Shown: positions 1 to 5,421 of the stretch, piece after piece
How the letters are laid out: each line of letters starts with the position of its first letter
Position numbering within the stretch: the first letter of the stretch is position 1
Origin: an uncultured Oscillospiraceae bacterium
Lineage (GTDB): Bacteria; Bacillota; Clostridia; Oscillospirales; Acutalibacteraceae
NCBI GenBank assembly: GCA_905203795.1
Contig: CAJKXG010000094.1
Coordinates: 1-5,421, forward strand
Direction: 5' to 3'
Length of the DNA stretch: 5,421 nt
Notes under the pieces: generated by a model
Told to the model about the DNA's origin: nothing
Database searches by the model: none
What the model saw: only the letters and a program-made list of their open reading frames with translations
Program-made: the position numbers and the translations under genes

Positions 1-68
1 CATACGGTTGCTTTATTTTTTACCCTAAATGGGTCACATCTATTTACAACACAGAAACGGATATCTAA

Positions 69-80
69 AATTTTAAAATT
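69..80. repeat. 12-bp perfect AT palindrome before the first promoter
   Basis: AATTTTAAAATT reads the same on both strands and ends 4 bases before the TTGACA at 85. Its position and composition fit an UP-element (contact site for the RNA polymerase alpha subunit) or a DNA-bending site. An operator is possible. In AT-rich DNA such palindromes also arise by chance, so the role is inferred only from position. Confidence 0.35.
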
Positions 81-84
81 CCCC

Positions 85-113
85 TTGACAAATCTTTTGG
101 GGTGTGGTAATCT
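85..113 (+). promoter_or_regulatory. Distal promoter candidate (P1)
   Basis: A perfect -35 TTGACA (85-90) is followed after 17 bp by TAATCT (108-113). This matches the -10 consensus at only three of six positions but is preceded by TGG, an extended -10 TGn motif. Transcription would begin near 120 and give a leader of about 187 nt before cas3, including the small ORF at 171-206. The AT-rich palindrome just upstream supports the call. The weak -10 hexamer is the main doubt. Confidence 0.45.
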
Positions 114-170
114 TTTCTAGCAAGGTTGATTTTATCGAACTACATATTAGAATATTTAATGGAGGCATAC

Positions 171-206
171 ATGATGGTTATACATCGGTGCCGTTCGCCA
201 CCATAG
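171..206 (+). CDS. Possible 11-residue leader ORF upstream of cas3
   Basis: GGAGG at 161-165 lies 5 bases before ATG 171 and 8 bases before an in-frame ATG 174. The frame reads MMVIHRCRSPP and stops at TAG 204-206. The ribosome binding site is as good as those of the cas genes, which is why the frame is listed although it is tiny. Product and function are unknown and I recognise no family. It lies between the two promoter-like sequences, so only transcripts from the distal one would carry it. It could be a regulatory leader peptide, the remnant of a lost gene, or chance. Confidence 0.25.
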   Translation: MMVIHRCRSPP

Positions 207-241
207 TTTTCAACAAAACCCATTATATTTTGTGAATTTAC

Positions 242-270
242 TTGACAAATGTGTTTGCATGCATTATTAT
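242..270 (+). promoter_or_regulatory. Proximal cas3 promoter candidate (P2)
   Basis: TTGACA (242-247), a 17-bp spacer and TATTAT (265-270, five of six consensus bases) form a near-ideal vegetative promoter, with transcription expected near 277. A perfect TATAAT at 276-281 is an alternative -10, but it has only a poor -35 (TTTGCA, 254-259). The spacer contains the 8-bp palindrome TGCATGCA (256-263). The -10 also forms the left arm of an inverted repeat, TATTAT (265-270) and ATAATA (277-282). These are possible operator features, although AT-rich DNA produces such dyads easily. The cas3 leader from this promoter would be about 30 nt. Confidence 0.6.
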
Positions 271-291
271 TAATGTATAATATTGTCGAAA

Positions 292-298
292 AAGGTGG
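292..298 (+). promoter_or_regulatory. Ribosome binding site that sets the cas3 start at 307
   Basis: AAGGTGG ends 8 bases before ATG 307, which is normal spacing. The in-frame TTG at 283 would lie at or beside the predicted transcription start and has no ribosome binding site. ATG 300 is out of frame, only one base from this site, and stops after seven codons. The ATG at 307 is therefore preferred. Confidence 0.7.
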
Positions 299-306
299 TA
301 TGCCGT

Positions 307-2439
307 ATGTACATTGGACATAAGCGGGAAGACGGGGCGATTCAGCCGCTGGAACAGCATTTGCAGGGCGTTGCACAACGGGCGGCGGCGTTTGCGGCGG
401 TGTTCGGCGGCGAAGCGCATGGGTATCGCACCGGTTTGCTGCACGATATCGGCAAATACGCCGCCGCGGTGCAGCGGCGTTTGGATGATCCCGAAAACGT
501 CGATAAGGTCGATCATTCCACGGCGGGGGCGCAGGCAGCCGCCGCCCTGCGCGACAGTTTTGCCGCCTTTGCCATTGCCGGACACCATGGCGGCTTGATG
601 AACCCGGGCAGTCCCAAGGCCTCCGTTCCGTCGGATGGTACGCTGTGGGGGCGGCTGAAAAAGCCGCTTTCGGAGGATATTTCCGCCTATCAAACGGCCA
701 TCACCGTGAACAAAACCGTGTCTCTGCCGCCGTGGCTGTCGCCGCACGACGCATATGCGCTGTCGTTCTACACGCGGATGCTGTTTTCCTGTTTGGTGGA
801 CGCGGATTTTTTGGATACCGAAGCCTTTATGCAGGGCGACCAACCGCGCGGGGACGATGTGCGTATGGAGACGTTGCTCGAAAAATTGCGCAATTATGTG
901 TCCCCTTGGTGGAATCCGACGAGGGAACTGAACCGCAAACGATGTGAAATTTTATCACAATGTTTAGACGGCGGGCGGCAGCCGCGCGGACTGTATACGC
1001 TGACCGTGCCGACCGGCGGCGGGAAGACGGGGTCGTCGCTGGCGTTTGCGCTGTCGCATGCCGTTGCCCATGGCTTGCGGCGGGTGATCTACATCGTGCC
1101 GTATACGAGCATTATCGAGCAAAACGCCCAGGTGTTTGCGGACATTCTCGGGGCGGAACATGTGCTGGAACACCATTCCGGTGTGGAATATGAGGACGAC
1201 GCGACCGATGCGGCGGCTCTGTCGGCGATGCGCAAACGGTTGGCGACCGAAAACTGGGACGCCCCCGTGATCGTCACCACTGCGGTGCAGTTTTTTGAAT
1301 CGCTGTACGCCGCGCGCACATCCTCCTGCCGCAAGCTGCACAACATCGCCGACAGCGTGCTGGTGTTTGACGAGGCACAAATGCTGCCGCTCAATTTTCT
1401 GCGACCCTGTGTGGCGGCGATCACCGAATTGGTTCGGCATTACGGAGCGACCGCTGTTTTGTGTACGGCGACGCAGCCTGCGCTGAACGGGCTGATCGCG
1501 GAATGCGCCCCGATGTTGCCTGTTCGCGAAATTTGCCCCGACACGCAAGACCTTTACCCGTTCTTTCGCCGTGTACATTTTCGGTGGGAGGGGACGCTCG
1601 CCGACGACACGGTGGCGGAACGGTTGGCGGCCTTTCCGCAGGTGCTGTGTATTGTCAATTCGCGCAAACGTGCGCAAGCGGTGTTTGAACGATTGCCAGA
1701 AGAAGGGCGGTTTCATCTGTCCACGCTGATGACGCCCGATCATCGCCGCGCGGTACTGGAGACGGTGCGGGCGCGGCTCAAAGAGGGGCTGCCCTGCCAC
1801 GTGGTGTCCACCAGCTTGATCGAAGCGGGGGTGGACGTGGATTTTCCCGCCGTGTGGCGGGAAGAAGCGGGGCTGGATTCGATCTTGCAGGCGGCGGGTC
1901 GCTGTAACCGCGAGGGGAGACGTGTGGCGGCGGATAGCCCGGTGTACGTGTTTGCCGCCGAAGACGGCGCACCGCCGTTGTTTCGGCAGCAGGTCGCCGC
2001 TATGCACGCGGCGGTCGCGGACAGCGACGAACCGGACAGCCCCGCTGCTATTCGCACCTATTTTGAAAAGCTGCTTGTGATGTGCGGGGACTCCGTGGAT
2101 TATAAGTGTATTATGCAAAACTGCGTTACGCAGGAGTTTAAGACGGTCGCACACGATTTTCGTCTGATCGACAACGACACGGAGACGGTGTATGTGCCGT
2201 CGCCGAAAAATGCCGCGCTGCTGGACAGGCTGGGGGCGGGATTTCCGACCAAAAAGCTGTTGCGGCAATTGGCACACAGTGCGGTCAACATCTACCACCA
2301 GCACTATGCCGCGCTGCAGAAAACGGGCAAACTGGAGCTGACCGAAGGCGGATTTGCGATTTTGGCGGATGTGTCGCTGTACGACGCCCAAAAGGGGCTG
2401 TCGCTTGTGTATGACGCGGGAGCGGCATTATTTGCATAA
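307..2439 (+). CDS. cas3: CRISPR-associated nuclease-helicase Cas3, type I-C
   Basis: Cas3 is recruited to the crRNA-bound Cascade complex and nicks, unwinds and degrades target DNA. The 710-residue protein begins with an HD nuclease domain. Its likely metal ligands are all visible: H18, H46-D47 in LLHDIGKY with K50, H70 in DHSTAGA, H93-H94 in AGHHGG, and an Asp in LVDADFLDTE (163-172). A superfamily 2 helicase follows, with Walker A TGGGKT (236-241, K240), DEAQ (355-358), motif III TATQ (387-390), NSR (451-453), motif V STSLIEAGVDVDF (501-513) and motif VI QAAGRCNREGR (528-538). A C-terminal domain completes it. DEAQ in place of DEAH is familiar in this subtype. No key residue is missing and the frame is intact, so the protein should be active. 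It is somewhat shorter than many I-C homologues, from my memory of the family. The start at 307 is chosen from its ribosome binding site; a TTG at 283 would add eight residues. Confidence 0.97.
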   Translation: MYIGHKREDGAIQPLEQHLQGVAQRAAAFAAVFGGEAHGYRTGLLHDIGKYAAAVQRRLDDPENVDKVDHSTAGAQAAAALRDSFAAFAIAGHHGGLMNPGSPKASVPSDGTLWGRLKKPLSEDISAYQTAITVNKTVSLPPWLSPHDAYALSFYTRMLFSCLVDADFLDTEAFMQGDQPRGDDVRMETLLEKLRNYVSPWWNPTRELNRKRCEILSQCLDGGRQPRGLYTLTVPTGGGKTGSSLAFALSHAVAHGLRRVIYIVPYTSIIEQNAQVFADILGAEHVLEHHSGVEYEDDATDAAALSAMRKRLATENWDAPVIVTTAVQFFESLYAARTSSCRKLHNIADSVLVFDEAQMLPLNFLRPCVAAITELVRHYGATAVLCTATQPALNGLIAECAPMLPVREICPDTQDLYPFFRRVHFRWEGTLADDTVAERLAAFPQVLCIVNSRKRAQAVFERLPEEGRFHLSTLMTPDHRRAVLETVRARLKEGLPCHVVSTSLIEAGVDVDFPAVWREEAGLDSILQAAGRCNREGRRVAADSPVYVFAAEDGAPPLFRQQVAAMHAAVADSDEPDSPAAIRTYFEKLLVMCGDSVDYKCIMQNCVTQEFKTVAHDFRLIDNDTETVYVPSPKNAALLDRLGAGFPTKKLLRQLAHSAVNIYHQHYAALQKTGKLELTEGGFAILADVSLYDAQKGLSLVYDAGAALFA

Positions 2440-2464
2440 ATTGAATATAAAGCAGTGAAAACTC

Positions 2465-2493
2465 TTTACAATTTTGTCGAAATATGATATACT
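2465..2493 (+). promoter_or_regulatory. Internal promoter candidate for cas5c-cas8c-cas7c (P3)
   Basis: TTTACA (2465-2470, five of six) and TATACT (2488-2493, five of six) are separated by exactly 17 bp, with an extended -10 TGA at 2485-2487. This is arguably the best vegetative promoter in the window. Transcription would begin near 2500, about 30 nt before the cas5c start. It would express the effector complex apart from cas3. The spacer carries TTGTCGAAA (2474-2482), a 9-mer also found just before cas3 at 283-291. Confidence 0.65.
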
Positions 2494-2506
2494 TGCTGTA
2501 CAAGTA
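2490..2506. repeat. Inverted repeat across the start site of the internal promoter
   Basis: TACTTG (2490-2495) and CAAGTA (2501-2506) are perfect 6-bp arms around the 5-base centre CTGTA. The left arm overlaps the -10 box and the right arm covers the expected transcription start, a classic repressor position. A small 5' RNA hairpin is a less likely reading. No regulator gene lies in the window. Confidence 0.4.
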
Positions 2507-2515
2507 CTATTTTTG

Positions 2516-2522
2516 AAAGGAG
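2516..2522 (+). promoter_or_regulatory. Ribosome binding site that sets the cas5c start at TTG 2532
   Basis: AAAGGAG ends 9 bases before TTG 2532. Other in-frame candidates fit less well: TTG 2523 touches the site, GTG 2526 is only 3 bases away, and ATG 2544 is 21 bases away. TTG 2532 gives an N-terminus of MSIKMEVWGDFACF, in line with the family. Confidence 0.65.
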
Positions 2523-2531
2523 TTGGTGAGT

Positions 2532-3179
2532 TTGTCGATCAAGATGGAGGTGTGGGGAGACTTTGCGTGCTTCTCGCGCCCAGAGATGAAAGTGGAGCGC
2601 GTCAGTTATGATGTCCCCACGCCGAGCGCGGCTCGCGGGATTATCGAATCCGTGTACTATCACCCGGGGCTTGTGTGGCGTATCGACCGTATCTATGTGC
2701 TGAACCCGATCTGCTTTACCAATTTACGGCGCAATGAGGTGAAATCGAAGGCGCCGGCGGGCGCGATCCGCAGTGCCATGACGGGCGGCGGGCGGTCGTT
2801 GTATCTGGCAACGTCGCAGGACATCGTACAGCGTGCGTCCATGTTGCTGCGGGATGTGCACTACGTGATCGAGGCGCATTTCGATATGACCGACCGCGCG
2901 GCGCCGGAGGACAACGCAGGCAAGTTTCAGGACATCATCAAACGACGCTTGAAACGCGGCACATGCTATTCACAGCCGTATTTCGGCTGCCGCGAATGCA
3001 CGGCGCATTTCCGGCTGTGGGAGGGCGGCGACATCCCCGCCATTCAGGAAACGCGTGATCTCGGCTGGATGCTGTATGATATGGATTATACCGATCCGAC
3101 GGACATTCAGCCGATGTTCTTCCGCGCACAGATGGTCGATGGCGTGATCGATCTGCGGGATTGTGAGGTGGTTCGATGA
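2532..3179 (+). CDS. cas5c: Cas5c (Cas5d/Csd5), type I-C pre-crRNA endoribonuclease and Cascade subunit
   Basis: In type I-C, which lacks Cas6, this RAMP protein cuts pre-crRNA at the repeat hairpin and stays bound to the 5' handle in Cascade. The 215-residue protein has the family length. It shows the N-terminal strand MEVWGDFACFSRPE, the VPTPSAARGIIESVYY segment (28-43), and the GxCxxxPYxGCRE block (143-155, here GTCYSQPYFGCRE). Studies of the Bacillus halodurans enzyme named Tyr46, Lys116 and His117 as catalytic. Aligned from memory, Tyr42 and Lys131 match the first two, but Phe132 stands where the histidine would be (NAGKFQDII). Nearby histidines are H110 and H116. Processing may use a different residue, or this may be a common variant. 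The TTG start is chosen from the ribosome binding site. The stop overlaps the cas8c start by 4 bp (ATGA), suggesting translational coupling. Confidence 0.96.
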   Translation: MSIKMEVWGDFACFSRPEMKVERVSYDVPTPSAARGIIESVYYHPGLVWRIDRIYVLNPICFTNLRRNEVKSKAPAGAIRSAMTGGGRSLYLATSQDIVQRASMLLRDVHYVIEAHFDMTDRAAPEDNAGKFQDIIKRRLKRGTCYSQPYFGCRECTAHFRLWEGGDIPAIQETRDLGWMLYDMDYTDPTDIQPMFFRAQMVDGVIDLRDCEVVR

Positions 3180-4972
3180 TCTTGCAGGCATTGGCAAGCG
3201 AATATGATCGTCTGGTCGAGCGGGGAGTGTTGGCACAGCCCGGTTGGCAGCCCGCGTTGGTGTCCTTTGGCTTGCTGTTGAATGATGACGGCACGGTCCG
3301 GCAGGTCATGCCGCTCTTGGTCCCCACCATGCGGGGCAAAAAAGAGGTGCTCGGCCCGCAAAAAATCAACGTACCCGCGCAGGTCAAACGCACCGTGGGC
3401 ATCGCCGCGAATTTTCTGTGCGATAATTCGTCCTATATCCTGGGCGTGGACGCCAAGGGCAAACCTCAGCGGGCGCTGGAATGCTTTGCCGCTTGTCGGG
3501 CGCGGCATATAGAGCTGTTGAAAAACTGTGATCATCCCGCCGCCCGTGCGGTAATGCGCTTTTTCGAGACATGGCAGCCCACAGATGCGGATACGGTGCT
3601 CGCGGAACAACGGGACGAGGTGCTGGCGGGCGGCAATTTGGTGTTCCTGTACGGCGATGTGTATGTGCAGAATATTCCCGCTGTACAGGCGGTGTGGAAC
3701 GCCGCGTATGCCGCCGGCGGCGACGGCGAGGTGATGCAGTGTCTGGTCACCGGCGAACGCGGAATGATCGCCAAATTGCATCCCAGTATCAAAGGCGTGG
3801 TCGGCGCGCAGTCTTCGGGTGCGTCACTCGTGTCGTTCAACGCGTCCGCGTTTGAATCGTTCGGACGCGACGGCGGACAGGGCAGCAACGCGCCGGTGAG
3901 TGAGCGGGCGGCGTTCGCCTATGGCGCGGCGCTGAACTATTTGATTGCCGACGGAAAACACCACATGCGGCTCGGCGATATGACCGTCGTTTTTTGGGCG
4001 GAGGATGCAGAACCGATCTACGCGCAGTTGTTCGCGGGCATGTGGGCAGGCGCGGACAGCGAATCGGACGAACCGGATCTCTTTTCGATGACGGAGGATG
4101 AGACGGTGTCGGACAACGATTTGCGGCTGGTCATGGAGAAGCTGGCGAACGGCTTGGACGCTTCGTGGGACGATATTCCGCTGCACCCGCAAAACCGCTT
4201 CTATGTGTTGGGCTTGTCGCCGAACGCCGCACGACTGTCGGTTCGGTTTTTCCTGTGTGATACATTCGGCAAATTTGCCGACCGTATGCGGGCGCATCAG
4301 AATCGGCTGCGTATCGTGCGACCGGCGTATGAGAAACGGGAGGAGCTGTCCGTGTGGCAACTGCTGGGCGAGACGGTCAACCAAAACGCACGCGATAAAT
4401 CGCCGTCGCCGTTGCTGGCGGGTGAACTCATGCGCGCCATATTGAACAACGCCCCGTATCCGGCGCTTTTGTTCAATCAAGTGGAACTGCGCATCCGCGC
4501 GGATCGAACGGTTTCGTGGAGACGCGCGGCGATCATCAAGGCATATCTGTTGAACAACATGCGCGACAGCGCGAATTTTACTCAATATAAGGAGGTATTG
4601 GACGTGGAACTCAACGAACAAACAACCTATTTGCCGTATGTGCTGGGACGGCTATTTGCGGTGCTGGAAGGTATACAGCAAGCGGCGAACCCCGATATCA
4701 ATGCCACGATTCGGGATCGCTATTTCAGCTCCGCCGGCGCGACCCCCGCTCTTGTGTTTCCGCAACTGCTCAATCTGGCACAGGCGCATTTGAAAAAACT
4801 GGATACGGGCAAGCGCATCTATCACGACAAGCAGCTCGTTTCGCTGACGGGTATGATCCACGAGACCTATCCGCGGCAGATGAACCTGTACGATCAGGGC
4901 GTGTTCCAAATCGGCTATTACCATCAAACCCAAAAACGTTATGAGAAGAAGGAGGACAAATCCAATGGCTGA
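3176..4972 (+). CDS. cas8c: Cas8c (Csd1), large subunit of type I-C Cascade
   Basis: Cas8c is the large subunit of the I-C surveillance complex. It is known to recognise the PAM, help open the target duplex and dock Cas3. The 598-residue length is usual for the family. Csd1 hallmarks are visible: the N-terminus [33 protein letters not shown] (69-88), the [10 protein letters not shown] segment (221-230), and [20 protein letters not shown] (235-254). The C-terminal helical region (from residue 477) corresponds to the small subunit and includes [23 protein letters not shown] 3176 has GAGGTG at 3165-3170, 5 bases upstream, and sits in an ATGA overlap with the cas5c stop. The gene's 3' end overlaps the cas7c start by 8 bp. 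No frameshift or truncation is seen. The gene also carries the internal Cas11c start. Confidence 0.97.
   Translation: MILQALASEYDRLVERGVLAQPGWQPALVSFGLLLNDDGTVRQVMPLLVPTMRGKKEVLGPQKINVPAQVKRTVGIAANFLCDNSSYILGVDAKGKPQRALECFAACRARHIELLKNCDHPAARAVMRFFETWQPTDADTVLAEQRDEVLAGGNLVFLYGDVYVQNIPAVQAVWNAAYAAGGDGEVMQCLVTGERGMIAKLHPSIKGVVGAQSSGASLVSFNASAFESFGRDGGQGSNAPVSERAAFAYGAALNYLIADGKHHMRLGDMTVVFWAEDAEPIYAQLFAGMWAGADSESDEPDLFSMTEDETVSDNDLRLVMEKLANGLDASWDDIPLHPQNRFYVLGLSPNAARLSVRFFLCDTFGKFADRMRAHQNRLRIVRPAYEKREELSVWQLLGETVNQNARDKSPSPLLAGELMRAILNNAPYPALLFNQVELRIRADRTVSWRRAAIIKAYLLNNMRDSANFTQYKEVLDVELNEQTTYLPYVLGRLFAVLEGIQQAANPDINATIRDRYFSSAGATPALVFPQLLNLAQAHLKKLDTGKRIYHDKQLVSLTGMIHETYPRQMNLYDQGVFQIGYYHQTQKRYEKKEDKSNG
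4588..4596 (+). promoter_or_regulatory. Internal ribosome binding site for Cas11c within cas8c
   Basis: TAAGGAGGT is a full consensus Shine-Dalgarno sequence inside cas8c, where it encodes part of Y-K-E-V. It ends 7 bases before GTG 4604, which is in the cas8c frame. An in-frame TTG at 4598 is too close to be used. This is one of the strongest ribosome binding sites in the window, although it lies mid-gene. Confidence 0.85.
4604..4972 (+). CDS. cas11c: Cas11c, small subunit of type I-C Cascade (internal in-frame product of cas8c)
   Basis: Published work on type I-C systems showed that the small subunit is made by separate translation from within cas8c and forms the belly of Cascade, contacting the non-target strand. 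Here a consensus ribosome binding site and GTG 4604 would yield 122 residues (about 14 kDa) starting [20 protein letters not shown] and ending at the cas8c stop. It is identical in sequence to Cas8c residues 477-598. Size, position and predicted helical character fit Cas11c. The product would be made in addition to full-length Cas8c, allowing more than one copy per complex. The start codon is inferred from spacing. I see no sign of a separate promoter. Confidence 0.85.
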   Translation: MELNEQTTYLPYVLGRLFAVLEGIQQAANPDINATIRDRYFSSAGATPALVFPQLLNLAQAHLKKLDTGKRIYHDKQLVSLTGMIHETYPRQMNLYDQGVFQIGYYHQTQKRYEKKEDKSNG

Positions 4973-5421
4973 AGCAATCAAAAATCGGTATGACTTTGTG
5001 ATCCTGTTCGACGTGGAGAACGGTAATCCCAACGGTGACCCCGACGCGGGCAACATGCCGCGTGTCGATCCCGAAACCGGCTACGGTCTGGTGACGGACG
5101 TGTGTCTCAAACGCAAGATCCGCAACTATGTGGAGACTGTCAAAGAAGGAGAGGCGGGCTACGATATCTACATCAAAGACAGCATGCCGCTCAACCGCAG
5201 CGACGCGCGGGCGTTGGAAGAACACGGTGTGGCGGATGTCAAGGCGGCGAAAAAGGATGATCCCGATCTGGATCGCAAGCTGCGCGACTACATGTGCCAA
5301 ACCTTCTATGATGTGCGTACGTTCGGCGCGGTGATGACCACCTTCGTCAAGGCGGCGCTCAATTGCGGCCAGGTGCGCGGTCCTGTGCAGCTGGGCTTTG
5401 CCCGCAGCATCGACCCCATTA
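4965..5421 (+). CDS. cas7c: Cas7c (Csd2), crRNA-coating backbone subunit of type I-C Cascade, 3' end outside the window
   Basis: Cas7c is a RAMP-fold protein, several copies of which coat the crRNA spacer and form the Cascade backbone. The first 152 residues are present, about half the usual length of roughly 280-300. Family hallmarks are clear: [16 protein letters not shown] (15-30), [14 protein letters not shown] (43-56), and [10 protein letters not shown] followed by [16 protein letters not shown] at the visible end. ATG 4965 is preceded by AAGGAGG (4949-4955) with 9 bases between. It overlaps the end of cas8c by 8 bp in another frame. The strong ribosome binding site fits the need for many copies of this subunit. 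Cut by the window edge, not by mutation. Confidence 0.97.
   Translation, partial: MAEAIKNRYDFVILFDVENGNPNGDPDAGNMPRVDPETGYGLVTDVCLKRKIRNYVETVKEGEAGYDIYIKDSMPLNRSDARALEEHGVADVKAAKKDDPDLDRKLRDYMCQTFYDVRTFGAVMTTFVKAALNCGQVRGPVQLGFARSIDPI

Larger units (their letters stand above)
1..306. other. AT-rich control region upstream of cas3
   Basis: This 306-base stretch has no substantial gene. It is much richer in A and T than the coding DNA that follows. It contains two promoter-like sequences whose -35 blocks share the 10-mer CTTGACAAAT (84-93 and 241-250), an AT palindrome at 69-80, a very short ORF with a good ribosome binding site (171-206), and the cas3 ribosome binding site. A 4-bp hairpin (ACCC at 22-25, GGGT at 31-34) and a 6-bp arm repeat (ACAAAA at 213-218, TTTTGT at 228-233) are also visible. 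Both are too weak to call as terminators. I see no CRISPR repeat, tRNA or transposon end here. Confidence 0.7.
2440..2531. other. AT-rich spacer between cas3 and cas5c
   Basis: The tight packing of the other cas genes is broken here by 92 bases of AT-rich DNA. It contains no GC-rich stem followed by a T run, so I see no intrinsic terminator after cas3 and read-through is likely. It does contain a promoter-like sequence, a dyad and the cas5c ribosome binding site, listed separately. Confidence 0.7.

Noticed and set aside
1..120. Frame open from the left edge to a TAG at 118-120, possibly the tail of an upstream gene
   Set aside because: Its 39 codons are AT-rich, unlike the coding DNA here, match no family I know, and overlap a good -35 element. 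Sequence to the left would settle it.
213..233. Possible terminator stem (ACAAAA/TTTTGT) upstream of the proximal promoter
   Set aside because: The stem is six AT-rich pairs around a 9-base loop with no following T run, so it is too weak for intrinsic termination.
283..306. Upstream TTG start extending Cas3 by eight residues
   Set aside because: It lies at or near the predicted transcription start, has no ribosome binding site, and the added residues contain no domain feature.
1..306. CRISPR array or leader upstream of cas3
   Set aside because: No repeated unit of 30-37 bases and no I-C repeat ending of the GTGGATTGAAA type is present. In I-C loci the array usually follows cas2.
300..323. 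ATG at 300 starting a seven-codon frame overlapping the cas3 start
   Set aside because: It is only one base from the ribosome binding site and is out of frame with cas3, so initiation there is unlikely.
964..2391. Long open frame of 475 codons on the minus strand opposite cas3
   Set aside because: It lies wholly antisense to a clear Cas3, has no recognisable domain, and is rich in Arg, His and Gln as expected for the complement of GC-rich coding DNA.
3824..4621. Open frame of 265 codons on the minus strand opposite cas8c
   Set aside because: It is a shadow of the cas8c reading frame in GC-rich sequence, with no family motif and no supporting promoter.

Overview
The window holds the 5' part of a type I-C (formerly Dvulg) CRISPR-Cas operon, all on the + strand. 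In order it contains an AT-rich control region (1-306), cas3 (307-2439), a short AT-rich gap with its own promoter-like sequence (2440-2531), cas5c (2532-3179), cas8c/csd1 (3176-4972) and the first 152 codons of cas7c/csd2 (4965 to the window end). A separate small subunit, Cas11c, appears to be translated from inside the 3' end of cas8c (4604-4972), where a full consensus Shine-Dalgarno sequence precedes an in-frame GTG. The canonical I-C order continues with cas4, cas1, cas2 and the repeat array. None of these is in the window, so they are expected beyond the right edge.

The genes form one interference machine. Cas5c processes pre-crRNA in this subtype and caps the 5' handle. Multiple Cas7c subunits coat the crRNA, Cas8c is the large subunit (PAM recognition and recruitment), Cas11c forms the belly, and Cas3 is the recruited HD nuclease-helicase that degrades the target. 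All motifs expected for an active Cas3 are present: the HD-domain ligands, Walker A, DEAQ, and motifs III, V and VI. All complete ORFs are intact. cas5c/cas8c overlap by 4 bp and cas8c/cas7c by 8 bp, which suggests translational coupling. cas3 is set apart from cas5c by a gap with a good promoter-like sequence (TTTACA, 17 bp, TATACT, with an extended -10 TG). Effector-complex synthesis could therefore be uncoupled from the nuclease.

The coding DNA is GC-rich while both intergenic stretches are strongly AT-rich. Ribosome binding sites are close to AGGAGG consensus, GTG and TTG starts are used, and the promoters look like sigma-A type. This suggests a GC-rich member of the Bacillota, probably Clostridia (Ruminococcaceae/Oscillospiraceae-like). 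That is an inference from composition and signals, not a species call.

This is a recognisable known system, not a new one. The points worth a second look are the internal Cas11c start, the replacement of a catalytic-triad histidine by Phe in Cas5c, the internal promoter with a dyad at its start site, a 9-mer shared by the two cas promoters, tandem promoters with a repeated -35 block, and a small leader ORF upstream of cas3.
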